Shown here piece after piece: positions 34,201 through 44,464 of a DNA stretch of 64,000 nt. A program made the position numbers and the translations under genes. Below the pieces are notes generated by a model that saw only the letters and a list, made by a program, of their open reading frames with translations, was not told the DNA's origin and ran no database searches. Source of the DNA: Massospora cicadina (taxonomy: Eukaryota > Entomophthoromycota > Entomophthoromycetes > Entomophthorales > Entomophthoraceae); contig JAKSZP010002676.1 in NCBI GenBank assembly GCA_022478985.1, positions 205,438-269,437 of the forward strand, written 5' to 3'. Numbering within the stretch: the first letter of the stretch is position 1; each line of letters starts with the position of its first letter.

Positions 34201-34760
34201 TTCCTTGGGATAATTGGATACTATTGAAGTTTTATTCGGGACTTAGCCCAAATGGCCAAGCCATAATTCCATTTATTAAAGGATCTGAAAAAAGGATTCA
34301 TATGGAATGAAGAGGCCCAGGACTCCTTCGATGAGTTACACTGGTATTTGATAGATTCGCTGATTCTGAAATATCTAAATTTTGATCAGAAGTTTATCAT
34401 TTAAACCGATGCTTAGTTGATGGCGATTGGCACCATACTGAGCCAAGTAGACAAACTTGGGGATGAGCATCTGGTGGCATATGTGAGCCAGACACTCTCA
34501 GCCGCTGAGAGAAACTACACCATGACTGAGCATGAATGCCTTACAGTCATTTAGGCATGTAAGCAGTTTTGGGTGTATGTCCACAGAACGCACTTTAAGG
34601 TGGTTACAGACCACTCTTTGCTGCATTTGCTGCACAATTTAAGGGAACTGAAAGGATGACTGGCCCGATGGGCACTTAAGCTTCAGGCTTACAATTATGA
34701 GATAGTCCACTGAGTGGGGGCTTCTCACCTGAACGCGGATGGCTTATTGCGGTTGCCAAT
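34200..34760 (+). pseudogene. Element C RNase H
   Basis: The sequence reads LILKYLNFDQKFII, a stop, TDA, a stop, then LMAIGTILSQ. HLVAYVSQTLSAAERNYT, EHECLTVI, VVTDHSLLHLL and LARWALKLQAYNYEIVH follow. All the RNase H signature blocks are in order. In-frame stops fall where Gln (TAA), Trp (TAG) and Arg (TGA, twice) are expected from family blocks. Confidence 0.75.
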
Positions 34761-34899
34761 AGTCCAGTTGGTATACACGCAGGCTGATGAGCATTTCCAG
34801 AGAATGGTCGAAGGGAAAAATTGGGGACGAGCCCTGAGAAATCCAAGGTGCGCTTCAGAAAGTGATGGAAAACACCAAGACCATGGATGGACAAGTATT

Positions 34900-36018
34900 T
34901 AAGATGTTCAGCAGGAAGCCATTTACTATTCCTAAAACTGTCAGAAAGAGCAGTGATAGTGCAAGCAGCTCAAAAGGTTGTTGGGCATGGAGGGCTAAGG
35001 AAAACAACTGACCATATTTGCCAATAATATTATTGGGAACCAATCAACTATGATCTTGCGAATTATCTAGCTTATTGCGTGGAGTGCCAGCTGCACAAAC
35101 CACATAAGAATACAACTGTATACCAACTGGTCCGCCATGGATTTTCCTCACACATGGTGTTCATCAATGTGATGAAACCACTGACAATGAGCACAATGGG
35201 AGTCAATTAAATTATAGTTGCTATTAACCATCTGACAAGATGGGTTGAGATGAAGGCCCTAACGAGAGTAGACACTACCAGTGCTGCGAGGTTAATCCTG
35301 GATCAAGTGTTATACCAAAAATGATGTCTGCAGGTCCTGCTTAGTGAGAATGGGACCAACTTCACATCTCATGTGATCCCAAGGTTAAACAAAATAATGA
35401 TGATCTGAGGAGTCATGTCAGTACCTTACCAGCTGGAGACAAATGGACTGGTAGAACGGGATAATGGAATGCTGGCCGCAACTCTGAGGAAGCTAGTTGC
35501 AGGGAGAACTTCCGTGTGGGGAATGTACCTGAGATTGATGACGTTCGCCTACAATATTAGTCATCATACAGTGATGGGAAAGACGCCGTTTGAATTGTTA
35601 TATGGAAGAAAGGCCATGTTGCTGCTTATTTTATATCTGGTGGTGGAACCTACATTGGGGATGAGTACCAAGCAATAACTGAACTAACTAATGGGTATCC
35701 TGATTGATATGCAATCGCAAGCATTTGATACAACCTTGAAGAAAAGGATATGAGCGAAATCGATGGATGACAAGAACTGACCGGCCATAGAAGAATGACA
35801 AATAGAGGAAAGAGTTACCTATTGTGATAAGCATGATTTTGGATGAAGAAACAAATTAGATGTGTTGTGGTTAGGACAATTTGAAGTGATCACCAAGATG
35901 GCGACTGATGCCTACTCCATCAAGAATCTCTTTGTTGGAAGTGTTGTGAATCAAGTGTACGCTAAGTATCTAAAGTGTTGTATCAATAAAAAAATAAAAG
36001 AGTTCCCAGAGGACTGAT
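34900..36018 (+). pseudogene. Element C integrase
   Basis: An HHCC zinc block, GHGGLRKTTDH and CVECQLHKP, lies at ~34,985-35,100. Core blocks are VAINHLTRWVE (catalytic Asp now Asn), SENGTNFTSH and NGLVERDNGML near 35,440. The SH3-like end WLGQFEVITKMATDAYSIKN lies near 35,870-35,930. It ends about 36,018. The first core Asp is lost by a G-to-A change. No chromodomain follows. Confidence 0.7.
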
Positions 36019-36436
36019 GAACAATTAAGTTGGTCACATCCTGATAATTAGGTCAAGTCCGAATTAAGGACCTCTGGATCATAGAAAACAGGCAGGTTTA
36101 AGTACCCAGGACCCAGTTTGGAGGAAAAAGATGGACCGCTGAACTGAAACAATGTCAAGTCCCATAGGAAAAGGATGAATAAAGATAAAAAGATTAAAAG
36201 ATATTGGAAAAAAAAAGATTATAAACCGCATAGAGAAAAAAAGCCAAAATTTTTTTTATAAATTTTTATTTTTATTGATTGTCCTCAGTATGGGGATGAT
36301 TCCGCCTATTTCACCTCTTGGGGGAGGGAGGATGGATCATGGTAGGAATGAACATCTTATCAAAATTGATAAGAGATTGGACGCTAGCGAGGGATAGGCC
36401 TATACAAAACCACGTTCTTTGAGCGGATGCTGAGCC

Positions 36437-37445
36437 CTACAAGAAAGTGACTAGGGGAAGGGAAATTGAGATGTCCAATGAAGCCAATAGTGAAACCCCA
36501 GAGTGGGGAGGAAAGCAAAAGTATAAGAAGAGGCAATCAGTTAATAACTCCATGTAATCCCGATACAGTACTGGAGCCAGAAGACTAGTCCTGAGCGCCT
36601 GACGATGGGCTTCATCAAGGACACCGGACATGTGGGCTGACAGCAAAGAAGGGATTCTTGATGGGGGTTGCTGAATCATGCCCCCTATCAACGCCATCAG
36701 TGGAAGATACCAATGAGAAGCGCCGGAGAAGAGATAGTCATGTAGGGAGCAAATTGCATCCTGCAAGTGATGACTTTGGGTTTCTCAGAAGCTAAAGCTG
36801 AATGAATGATGGAACTTGGGTAAGGCTGGAAGCTTTGTGGACCGACTTTGAGAACTTGGCCAGCAAAGCAAAGTATTTAAGTGGCAGTATCCTGATCCAA
36901 GATGTTATCAAGATCAGAGGGTTTCAGAGCTAGAGTCAAAGACTCAATGAATTGGGCCTGAAGTTCAGCGTAGGGGAGCTCAAAGTGAATACTGTTACCA
37001 ATTGTGAGCTCAGAGACCAGAACATTGGGTTTGTAATATTGACTGAGTTAGAAGAGGAACTCAGAGAGCAGGTCTGACCCAGCAAAAAAAGAATTATACA
37101 GAGCAACTGGCATAATCTCTGGAGAATCTATGATGATGTTCAGAGCATCAGCGAAAGTAGCCATATTAGGAGAGTTTCAAATTCTACCTGTGGAATTTAA
37201 AGCAGAGGAAGAATAGGCTGAGAGTTGTTTAAAATGATATCCAGCCTGGTTTTGGAAGGATTAGTTACCGTTTTCAGTAACTTGACGGAAGGACTAGCCG
37301 CTGGCACCAGACTAGGCATATGAGTCCTGGAAGGACCATAGAAGAAGTTCCGCTGAGCATTCTGACTCATCTTCTGGAAGAGACGGAGATCTTGATCAGA
37401 CAAGCTATTCAGATGCTTCTGGTATTGTGACTCAGAATTTGACAT
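36437..37445 (-). pseudogene. Antisense reading frame in the 3' region of element C (unknown protein)
   Basis: Read on the minus strand, this is a degenerate coding region of about 330 codons. It starts MSNSESQYQKHLNSLSDQDL at 37,445 and shifts frame near 37,190. It then runs from MATFADALNIIIDSPEIMP (37,164) through HFELPYAELQAQFIESLTL and KPSDLDNILDQD to about 36,750. There it shifts again into LHDYLFSGASHWYLPL and ends with a TAG at 36,437. Only about two internal stops and two shifts occur over 1 kb. That is better than most of the sense pol regions nearby, which supports real coding origin. No motif was recognised. Some plant and other gypsy elements carry antisense ORFs in this position; whether this one is related is unknown. 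Confidence 0.5.
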
Positions 37446-38006
37446 ATGAGCTGGACGAGAGGGGGGATGTCAGATCTATATGGAAGTTGACATTATGCAC
37501 TATACAATCCATTAAGCTCTAATTTTGGAGAAATTAAACTCAAAATTAATGGGATAAGCTCTCCAAGGGAAGTATAAGAATGACTTGAGCCAATAGGTTA
37601 TGAGCAAAATAACAAGGGCGAGTAGAGATAAATATTCTTAATAAGCTGAAAAATGAACATAGATGGCAAGAGTCTCCTGTCTAGGATGAGGAGAAAATCA
37701 GGAAACAAAGGACGCTGCACCAAGAATCCTATATAGCACCAGGTCATATACCATGACAGGGGGAAAACCAAATCCTGGGACTAATAATCATGAGTAAATT
37801 GATCAACCTGGCATAGTAGCAGGTCGTGGGGACCGCGCTCTGAGAAGGTAGTAGCGAGGAGGAAGAGGAAGAACACCATATGCCAAAGGTCATCCTAAGC
37901 AGCGTTGAGTATTATCTAGTGTACTCCACTTACCAATGAAGTATTTGACCAAGTGTCCAAAGTGGTGTTCTCATGCCCCAGTCCTTTTCTCGCTGGAAAT
38001 CTAGGC
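37446..38006 (+). other. Element C 3' non-coding region
   Basis: No continuous sense or antisense frame. It lies between the antisense ORF start and the polypurine tract, and would hold any promoter for the antisense frame. Nothing further is recognisable. Confidence 0.4.
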
Positions 38007-38019
38007 AAGAGGGGGGATG
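38007..38019 (+). promoter_or_regulatory. Element C polypurine tract
   Basis: AAGAGGGGGGATG immediately precedes the 3' LTR start TGTTGGG. Confidence 0.75.
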
Positions 38020-39120
38020 TGTTGGGATTTTTGCCCTTATTCCCAGCCTGCTAGATTACCTGGTGTCGTTAGGGGAAAATTCCCTAAGGTGAAGTGAATT
38101 GGAAATTGATGGTCTGAGTTTCAAAATAACTACGTTCAGGGGATTTTTTAATATCTGCCTGGTCGTATCCATTGGGGATTGATATGGATGAATACTTAAG
38201 ATCTCATCGGGTGGGGTTGCCAATGAAATAGTGGCATCTGATAGTGATTAACTATCAGATGTATCAATTGGGGTTGGTCAGGTTTCATCACCAATTGATT
38301 GGGAATTAATAGCAAGTTGTGAAGAGAGTGATGCCTCCTGCAACTAGTAAATCGATCAGTTTGTGAGTGACCTGCCATATTGGTAATAAGTCCCATTACC
38401 TAAGCAGGTCACTAGCCAAATATGAATGGTTACTTGGATCAAGAGGAAAACGTTAGGGACTAGTTTTCTGACCTTTTCCATTTGAGGTCTTGGGGATGTC
38501 CAATGATGGGATCCTAGCCAGGATGGGGAAAACCATCGCTTCTAAAACGAGGATGGGTGATTCAATGGCAACAGCGGCCGTTTCATCAAAGAAATGTCAA
38601 CTGAGTGTTAAACAGCCGAATTCCCCACTATATATATTCCCAAGGATTTACTATAATAAAAAACATTTATTTACGAAAACAGTGATATTATCCATTTGGT
38701 ATATAGTTAAACTATTATCAGCTTCTATTGTGTTGTTATGTACCAAGGAAATTATTGTTAAGGGCAATGATTGGAAGACTCTCAGAGAGAAGAGTAAAGA
38801 TTTAAGTGGGGATCTAGAGAATAAGGAGCCACAATTAGGGATAGCTGCCAACTGTGTGTTGGGCCAAAGAGACTGTCACTAGGGTATCTCAGTGAGATTG
38901 GGTGGACAAGAGCATAGGGAACAAATCCATATGTGTACAATTTCACGAGTTTTTAATCAGGAATACTGGCTGAGCGTTGGGCCAAAATATTATTCATAAT
39001 CAACTATGGATAATAGTCTCCATACTATTATCAATTAATAATGCATTCTATTTTATGTGACGAAGTGCACGAGGTAACTGAACCTGTACAGTAAAAAGTT
39101 ACTAGGGTGATTGCCAATTT
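38020..39120 (+). repeat. Element C 3' LTR
   Basis: Full-length match to 29,675-30,790, with scattered substitutions and a small deletion near the end. It is followed by AACCA and the rest of the B1 LTR. Confidence 0.85.
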
Positions 39121-39376
39121 TAACCATAGTAAATTTTCTACAAACTCTCAGCGTTATTTTTGTAAGCCAATCTTTTTTTTTGCCTGTGCTAATGTAAGAG
39201 GCTGGGCATTTGGCACCTCACTATTACCAACCTTGGCATATTTTGCTTGTACCCAGCTTTGGTCTAGTGTATGTCTGAGATCAGGGAGGGCCTGCAGCTT
39301 CACCTTCTGGGCCTCTTTTGGCACCCAGCCTTATCCTTTGGGTTGGTCCTCACTATAATGTCATTTGACCATGACA
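39121..39376 (-). repeat. B1 3' LTR, 5' piece
   Basis: On the minus strand it starts TGTCATGGTCAAATGACA at 39,376. It matches 44,250-44,464 of the 5' LTR, including GGCATTTGGCACCTCACTA. It is interrupted by element C at AACCA. Confidence 0.85.
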
Positions 39377-39395
39377 TTACCCTCTCCTCCTGACG
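39377..39395 (-). promoter_or_regulatory. B1 polypurine tract
   Basis: Minus strand GGAGGAGAGGGTAA lies directly before the TG of the 3' LTR. Confidence 0.7.
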
Positions 39396-39499
39396 GGGCT
39401 TAACCCCCTCCAGGGGCTTTCACAAGCAAAAGCTTTTGTGGGTGGGGTCAACTCCATGGCAGCAACAGACGGTTTGGGTTGGGATCTGGCAGCCTGGGG

Positions 39500-39690
39500 A
39501 AAACGCTCGAGGAAGGCTTTAATCAGATCTTGGGCATGCACACTGTCATGCGCTGGAATTTAACTGTTCTCTGCAGCGTCAAAACCCTTCCAGGATACCA
39601 GGTACTCAAGCCTTCTTTTAACGCTGTTGGAGGCAACTATTTCTTTCACTTTTTACTCTGGCGCCCAATCCATGAGATAGGCCTCAGGAG
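39500..39690 (-). pseudogene. B1 chromodomain
   Basis: Minus-strand reading gives KVKEIVASNSVKRR, LEYLVSWKGFDAAENS, a TAA where Trp is expected, then LIKAFLERFP. This is the chromodomain order of strand, YLVxWKG, ENS(W) and terminal helix. It follows the integrase C-terminus. B2 has the same domain at about 51,210-51,380. Confidence 0.75.
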
Positions 39691-39749
39691 TCTCTGGTGG
39701 GGCCCTCAAACAATGTCAATTTGCTTTCATGGAAGACAGAGAAGATCCA

Positions 39750-40669
39750 AAATGAAGAGGGAGATTTAGCTGGTAGGAGGCATGGTCCACCTTTTTAATA
39801 ACGCGGTAAGGGCCAATTCTCTTTGGTCCCAGCTTCTTGCATGGCTTCTTAATAGGGATGTTACGAGCATCAGGCATCACGAGATCCAAACCTTGTATGC
39901 AGGACCCACTCGGCGCTTCTCATCAGCGTTCTTATTGTACTTTGCATTGACGCCTCCATTCTTGTGGAAGCCCCTTAGTGGACCTTCTTGATTGTCTTGG
40001 CAAAGTCCACCACCGCTTCAACCTTAGACCCTCAGCTGGGCTCCATGTTAAAGGCGGGGTTAAAGCCATGGCTGGTAAAAAAAGGGGGAACAACTGATAA
40101 AGGAACGTAATGTGTTGTTGTAACTAAATGAGCCATAGGAAGGTGAGAAGCCCAATTTGAATGATTCGCGGCGGTGTAACACTGCAGTAACTGTTCTAAG
40201 CACTGGTTCACTCGTTCAATCTGCCCATCTCATTGAGAAAGATAGGCAGTTAAATGGCAGGGGCGAATCTGAAGTTTCTTACACAACTCTTCCAAAAGAC
40301 GGAGGTAAATTGGGGTCCCTGGTCACTGATAATCTCTTGGGGAACCCCATGGAGCTCAAACACATGCGCAACAAAGAGCCTAGCCATCTCAGCCACCGGT
40401 CACTATAGTTCTGCAAGAAATGAAGTGGGCGAACTTTATAAGCGGTCCACTACCATGATGGCATCATAACCATCAGAGACAGGTAGTTGCACAATGAAAT
40501 CAACTGAGAGGGAAGTCCGGGGCCCATCAGCCTTTTGGACTGGTACCAACAACCCTGCTAAAGATTGACGATTGGGTTTCATCTTATTGCATACCAGGCA
40601 CTCCTTACAATACCGTCCCACCTGAGCCGTCAAGCCCTTCCAAATGTAGGTGCGACGTATCAATTCCAA
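39750..40669 (-). pseudogene. B1 integrase
   Basis: From 40,669 the minus strand reads LIRRTYIWKGLTAQVGRYCK and ECLVCNKMKPN (HHCC part), then SLSVDFIVQLPVSDGYDAI. Further on come HLTAYLSQ, a stop, DGQIERVNQCLEQL near 40,230-40,190 and GPYRVIKKVDHASYQLNLP near 39,800. The Asp of SVDF and Glu of IERVN are present. The middle is broken by stops and shifts. Confidence 0.75.
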
Positions 40670-40849
40670 GGTTTTTGCTTTCCCAGGATAACCAATGGTG
40701 ATTTCATCATGATGGCCCCAGATGATTTTCAGGTGCAGCGGTCCAGCAGGTACCTAAAGGCGCCCCTGAAACCACACCATCTCATCATTTACATGATAGC
40801 CCCTGGATAGGTCCTCTTGATTTACAGCGCTCTTAGCAAGTACCATAGT

Positions 40850-41326
40850 CTATTCACCTGACAGTGGCTGAGAAAGGACACCCTTTCTGAACTTACCATA
40901 TTCCTCTACGTTTTCCAGAGGTGCAAGTGCTGGCCTGGCGGCCAGGGGAGAGGTAAGTTGTGACAGAATTTTATTTGAAGGGATCATCAACTGTGTGTTG
41001 TGGACTTCTACCTCCTTTGGATCAGGAGCTAAAGCAGGGTTGCGGCTTAAAGCATCCACCAAACCATTATCCTTGCCCTTGTTGAATTTGTACGAAAAGG
41101 CAAATTTGGCAAGGGTCTCATGCCAACAGGTCTTCCGTGGGGTTAGGACATGAGGGGCGCGGTAGTACAACAAGGCACGGTGATCTGTACGTACATGGAA
41201 TGGATGGTTAAAGCCATGCAAGTGGTGCCGCCAATATGTCAGTGCCTCCACCACTGCTAGTAACTCCTTGTCATAAAAGGCGTAATTCAACTCAGGCAGA
41301 GGCATTTTCCTGGAAAAATTTCCCAC
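40850..41326 (-). pseudogene. B1 RNase H
   Basis: A 158-codon frame opens with LPELNYAFYDKELLAVVEAL, then VRTDHRALLYY, LAKFAFSYKFNKGKDNG and LVDALSRNPALAP. These are the C-terminal RNase H blocks of Ty3/gypsy, with catalytic Glu and Asp retained. The upstream D-containing block lies in another frame at about 41,400. Confidence 0.8.
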
Positions 41327-41499
41327 CAGATGCTCTATACCATCTTCACCTACTTTGTAATAAGGCAGCTGCTATGGCGAAGTTGGAGGCATCAGTAGAC
41401 AAAAGAATTATTTGTAAGAGTCAACATGGTGAAGTATGGCCGGGGACAACAGGGTGCACTTCACAGCTTTGAAATCATCTTCCAAAACGGGGGGACCAC

Positions 41500-42470
41500 T
41501 AAAGCACCTTTGCACCACTAGCCCTATACTAGGGCGCTGCCACCTCAGAAAGGTTTGTCATGAACTTCTTGAGGAACGTACACGTCCCCAGAAAGCTCCT
41601 CAATTTATTTACTGAAGTAGGGGTCATCCAATCACAAATCACCTTTTCCTTGTCTGGAGTTATCATGTGTCATTGGTAAAACATGACGTTGCCCAGAAAA
41701 GTGACCTGGGACTTGAAGAATTCGCACTTCTAATCCTTAGCGTAAGGCTGGCTGCCTTTAACTGCTCCATTATTTGCTGAAGGTGTACTGCATGGGACTT
41801 CTGATCAGGGGAAACACCAGGATATCATCCATGTAGGCAAACGCGCATACCCCTAACAAGTCCCCCAACCCTGCATCAATGCGGCGTTGAAAGATAGCAG
41901 GGGCATTCTTAAGCCCAAAGGGCATGACACAAAACTGGAAAATCACTTTTCTGGTATGGAAAGCGGTTTACCACTCTTGTCCCTTTTTATTCAGAATCTT
42001 ATTGAACACATTGAGGCAATCCAACTTAGAAAAGACTTTCACCTTCTCCACATAGCGCGTAATCTGTGAATCCAAAGGGATGGGATGGTGGTCTGGCACA
42101 GTGACATTGTTAAGGTTCCCATAGTCCACACATGGCGCAGAGTACCATCAGACTTCTCAACAAAGAGAAGTGGAGAGCATACAGGGGAGGTACGCAGAAA
42201 AATCTCACCTTTGGTTAACTGTTTCTTCACCCACACATCCAACGCCTCTTCCTCCCAGACAGTCAATGGGTAAATAGGGGAAGATATACGCACCAGATCC
42301 ACTGTGAGCTTGAAGTCACAATCAAACTCGGAGTGCTCAGGGAGTGCATTAGCAGATGCTGCATCAAAAGAGGATTCCAAACCCTCCAAGCAAGAAGGTA
42401 TAGGAACTTCCACTAAGGGCTTCAGTAAAGGGGCAAGGCTATAATGGTGAAGGTGGGGCCAGTGGGGCAA
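41500..42470 (-). pseudogene. B1 reverse transcriptase
   Basis: The minus strand from 42,470 gives DLVRISSPIYPLTVWEEEAL and TKGEIFLRTSPVCSPLLFVE. After a shift it gives QFCVMPFGLKNAPAIFQRR and the catalytic YMDD box at 41,835-41,824, intact. Stops and shifts lie between blocks (42,050-41,960). The order is that of a chromovirus RT. Confidence 0.8.
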
Positions 42471-42805
42471 TTCGCCCTGGCATTCTTTTCCAATAAAGGC
42501 ACAACTAATGTGCGACCATTCTTCACGGTGAGGGATAGGGTATTCTCTTTCAGGTTGGTTCTAAAGTCAAACTTTCGCCACCACTCCACACCCAAAATGA
42601 TAGGGAACATGAGGTTTTTGACCGCTTTGAAGTGATCAGACAAGTGGTACTTGTCAACCTGATAGTCCACTGTCCCAATGATCTTCAGAGTGGGATTACC
42701 TCGGGACGCCCCTCCCTTAACCATACCACCTGGCAGGTAACTCAGTCCAAGGTAGTCGGCTAGGCTCTGGTCCATAAAGCTTTCAGAGGCGCTATTATCC
42801 ACCAA
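42422..42805 (-). pseudogene. B1 aspartic protease
   Basis: MVDNSASESFMDQSLADYLG at the start of the frame is the active-site block. The usual Ser-Gly after Asp reads Asn-Ser, two G-to-A changes. NLMFPIILGVEWWRKFDFRT follows as the ILG block. The frame extends 127 codons into the linker towards the RT. Confidence 0.7.
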
Positions 42806-42879
42806 AATAGTAGTGTGTGAGCTACCTTAAAGGGGAGGCTATAGTAGCAGTCAGTAGAATTTATCTGGAATGGTCTTTA

Positions 42880-43350
42880 TCTATGTTAGACAGTGACACT
42901 TCACCAAAAATTCTTCCTCTGGCTCAAGCAAGCCATCAGAGTATGTTTTGGAATCATAATAGGGGAGGGATAGTTTAGCACTCTTAATACTGAGGCACAT
43001 ACCCCACCATACCTTCTGCAAGTGCATATACTTTATCATATTTTAAACAAACTTCTTTCTCTGCTTCCCAAGTGCCCCGATCATGGTAGGGGTCAAACGA
43101 GGGTTCTCAGGGGTTATTTGATGTACTAAAGGGTTCTCATCCAAGCCATAAAAGCTAAGAAACGGCTCAGAGGTTTGGATAAGATTATCATCATAAAACG
43201 CTTTTTCAGATGCAAAAAACCCTATTCTCCTAGCTGCAACAGAATACCCAACATTATTCAAGGCCAACACCCCAAGGCCCATCTGTGCGACTCTGGTGGC
43301 ATTATCTGAACGTGCTGTCAGAGGAAAGCTTGTCTATTTAAATGGAAATT
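42880..43350 (-). pseudogene. B1 gag remnant
   Basis: A 79-codon minus frame (43,282-43,043) reads GLDENPLVHQITPENPRLTP and GALGKQRKKFV. B2 keeps QITPENLRLTL and ALKKV at 47,780-47,850, so this block is conserved in the family. Gag is very short compared with usual Ty3 Gag, so most of it may be lost or unrecognisable (43,350-43,614 shows no clear frame). Confidence 0.45.
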
Positions 43351-43614
43351 GATGATTTCCGTTGAAAGTTGGGAAATCACAACTTTTGGACATTGAAGTG
43401 TCTGTATCCACCAGATACGAGCATGAAGGGTGGATACTTTCCAGTTGAAGGCAACCATGATAATGACGAGTAGCTCCAACGTTTGGGAAAAAGGGAAAAC
43501 AGCGGTGCGGCTGACTACAGCCAAGACCCTCAGCTGGTGCCCACTATTTCCACTTCAGAAAAGTCCCAAACAGAAAAATTTCATGCACATAGTTTTATGT
43601 GGTTGTTCAACTAA

Positions 43615-44464
43615 TGTAAGGAGTGTGTCTATAACTCTTATGTTTCCAGCATGGTGATTCTCAGTGCACAGGGCCAACGCACTAAAAACAGCTATTAATA
43701 CCAAAGTTACAAGGGCCCAGCAGAGGGTGCTGGAGCAATAATAAATTAAGGGAACACGTGTGATTATTATAACAAAAATACCACCAAAAATGACGTGGTG
43801 CACAAAGGGGAAAAGGTTAAGCATCCCAGGATGGAGGGAACCTGGGCGAACCAACAGTGCACTAGGGGCTAGCCAGATCATCAATAAAATTGTTTGGTAA
43901 ATGCAGCATGAGACCTCTTTGAATGGGTCCGTGCACAGGACTGTTCAGAATAGCATTTTAATTAAAATGGTAAAATGGGGAAATTAAATTGCAAAGTCAA
44001 CTAACAAGGAGTGTTGGCCTTGGGAAACATAATTAAACTATGTCAGGGGAATATGGGGTTTGCTGAAGTGGGCCCAAGCACCAACCCACCAATAGGCAGA
44101 CACTTCCATCCAAATTGGTTGATATGCCAAAACTGACTTCACTTGAGTAATCAAATGAAGTTGTATCCAACCTGAACGTGTTGTTTAGTAAATGGAATGG
44201 GTTTCAAAACCCCGTTCCTCAACTGACCAAATGGAATCATCAGCATTAATTTTGTAGACCGTCCGTTTTAACGCCTGGGCTGATGTAAGGAGATGGGCAT
44301 TTGGCACCTCACTAGTACCAACCTTGGCATATTTAGCCTGTACCCAGCGTTGGTCTAGTGTATGCCTGAGGTCAGGGAGATCCTGTAACTTCACCTTCTG
44401 GGCCTCCTGGCGCCCAGCCTTATCCTTGGGGTTGGTCACACTATGATGTCATTTAACCATGACA
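43615..44464 (-). repeat. B1 5' LTR
   Basis: 850 bp, starting TGTCATGGTTAAATGACA at 44,464 and ending CCTTACA at 43,615 on the minus strand. Uninterrupted, it is the reference for the split 3' LTR. The B2 5' LTR (46,342-47,288) is a diverged relative. Confidence 0.85.

Larger units (their letters stand above)
29675..39120 (+). mobile_element. Ty3/gypsy element C (9.4 kb) with antisense ORF region
   Basis: LTRs at 29,675-30,790 and 38,020-39,120 enclose gag, protease, RT, RNase H and integrase, then a 2-kb 3' region. AACCG (29,670-29,674) and AACCA (39,121-39,125) flank it and align with AATCA of the uninterrupted B LTR, supporting a 5-bp target duplication. The protease and RT resemble those of element H. 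No chromodomain was found. Stops are frequent and the RT catalytic box is YLND. The 3' region carries a minus-strand reading frame of about 1 kb. Confidence 0.85.
21822..44464 (-). mobile_element. Ty3/gypsy chromodomain element B1 (minus), with A and C nested in its 3' LTR
   Basis: The 5' LTR is 44,464-43,615 and the interior 43,614-39,377. The 3' LTR is in three pieces (39,376-39,121, 29,674-29,159 and 21,938-21,822). Removing elements A and C restores a ~870-bp LTR that aligns with the 850-bp 5' LTR. Both LTRs start TGTCATGG and end CCTTACA or GTGTAAGG on the reverse view. The flanks CTTAG and ATTAA are only a partial match for a target duplication. The interior encodes protease, RT, RNase H, integrase and a chromodomain, all broken. 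The whole lies within retroelement D. Confidence 0.85.

Noticed and set aside
36437..36766. Antisense frame as a captured host gene
   Set aside because: It lies cleanly between integrase and the polypurine tract of C, with no intron-like or foreign boundary seen. Element-borne origin is simpler, although not proven.
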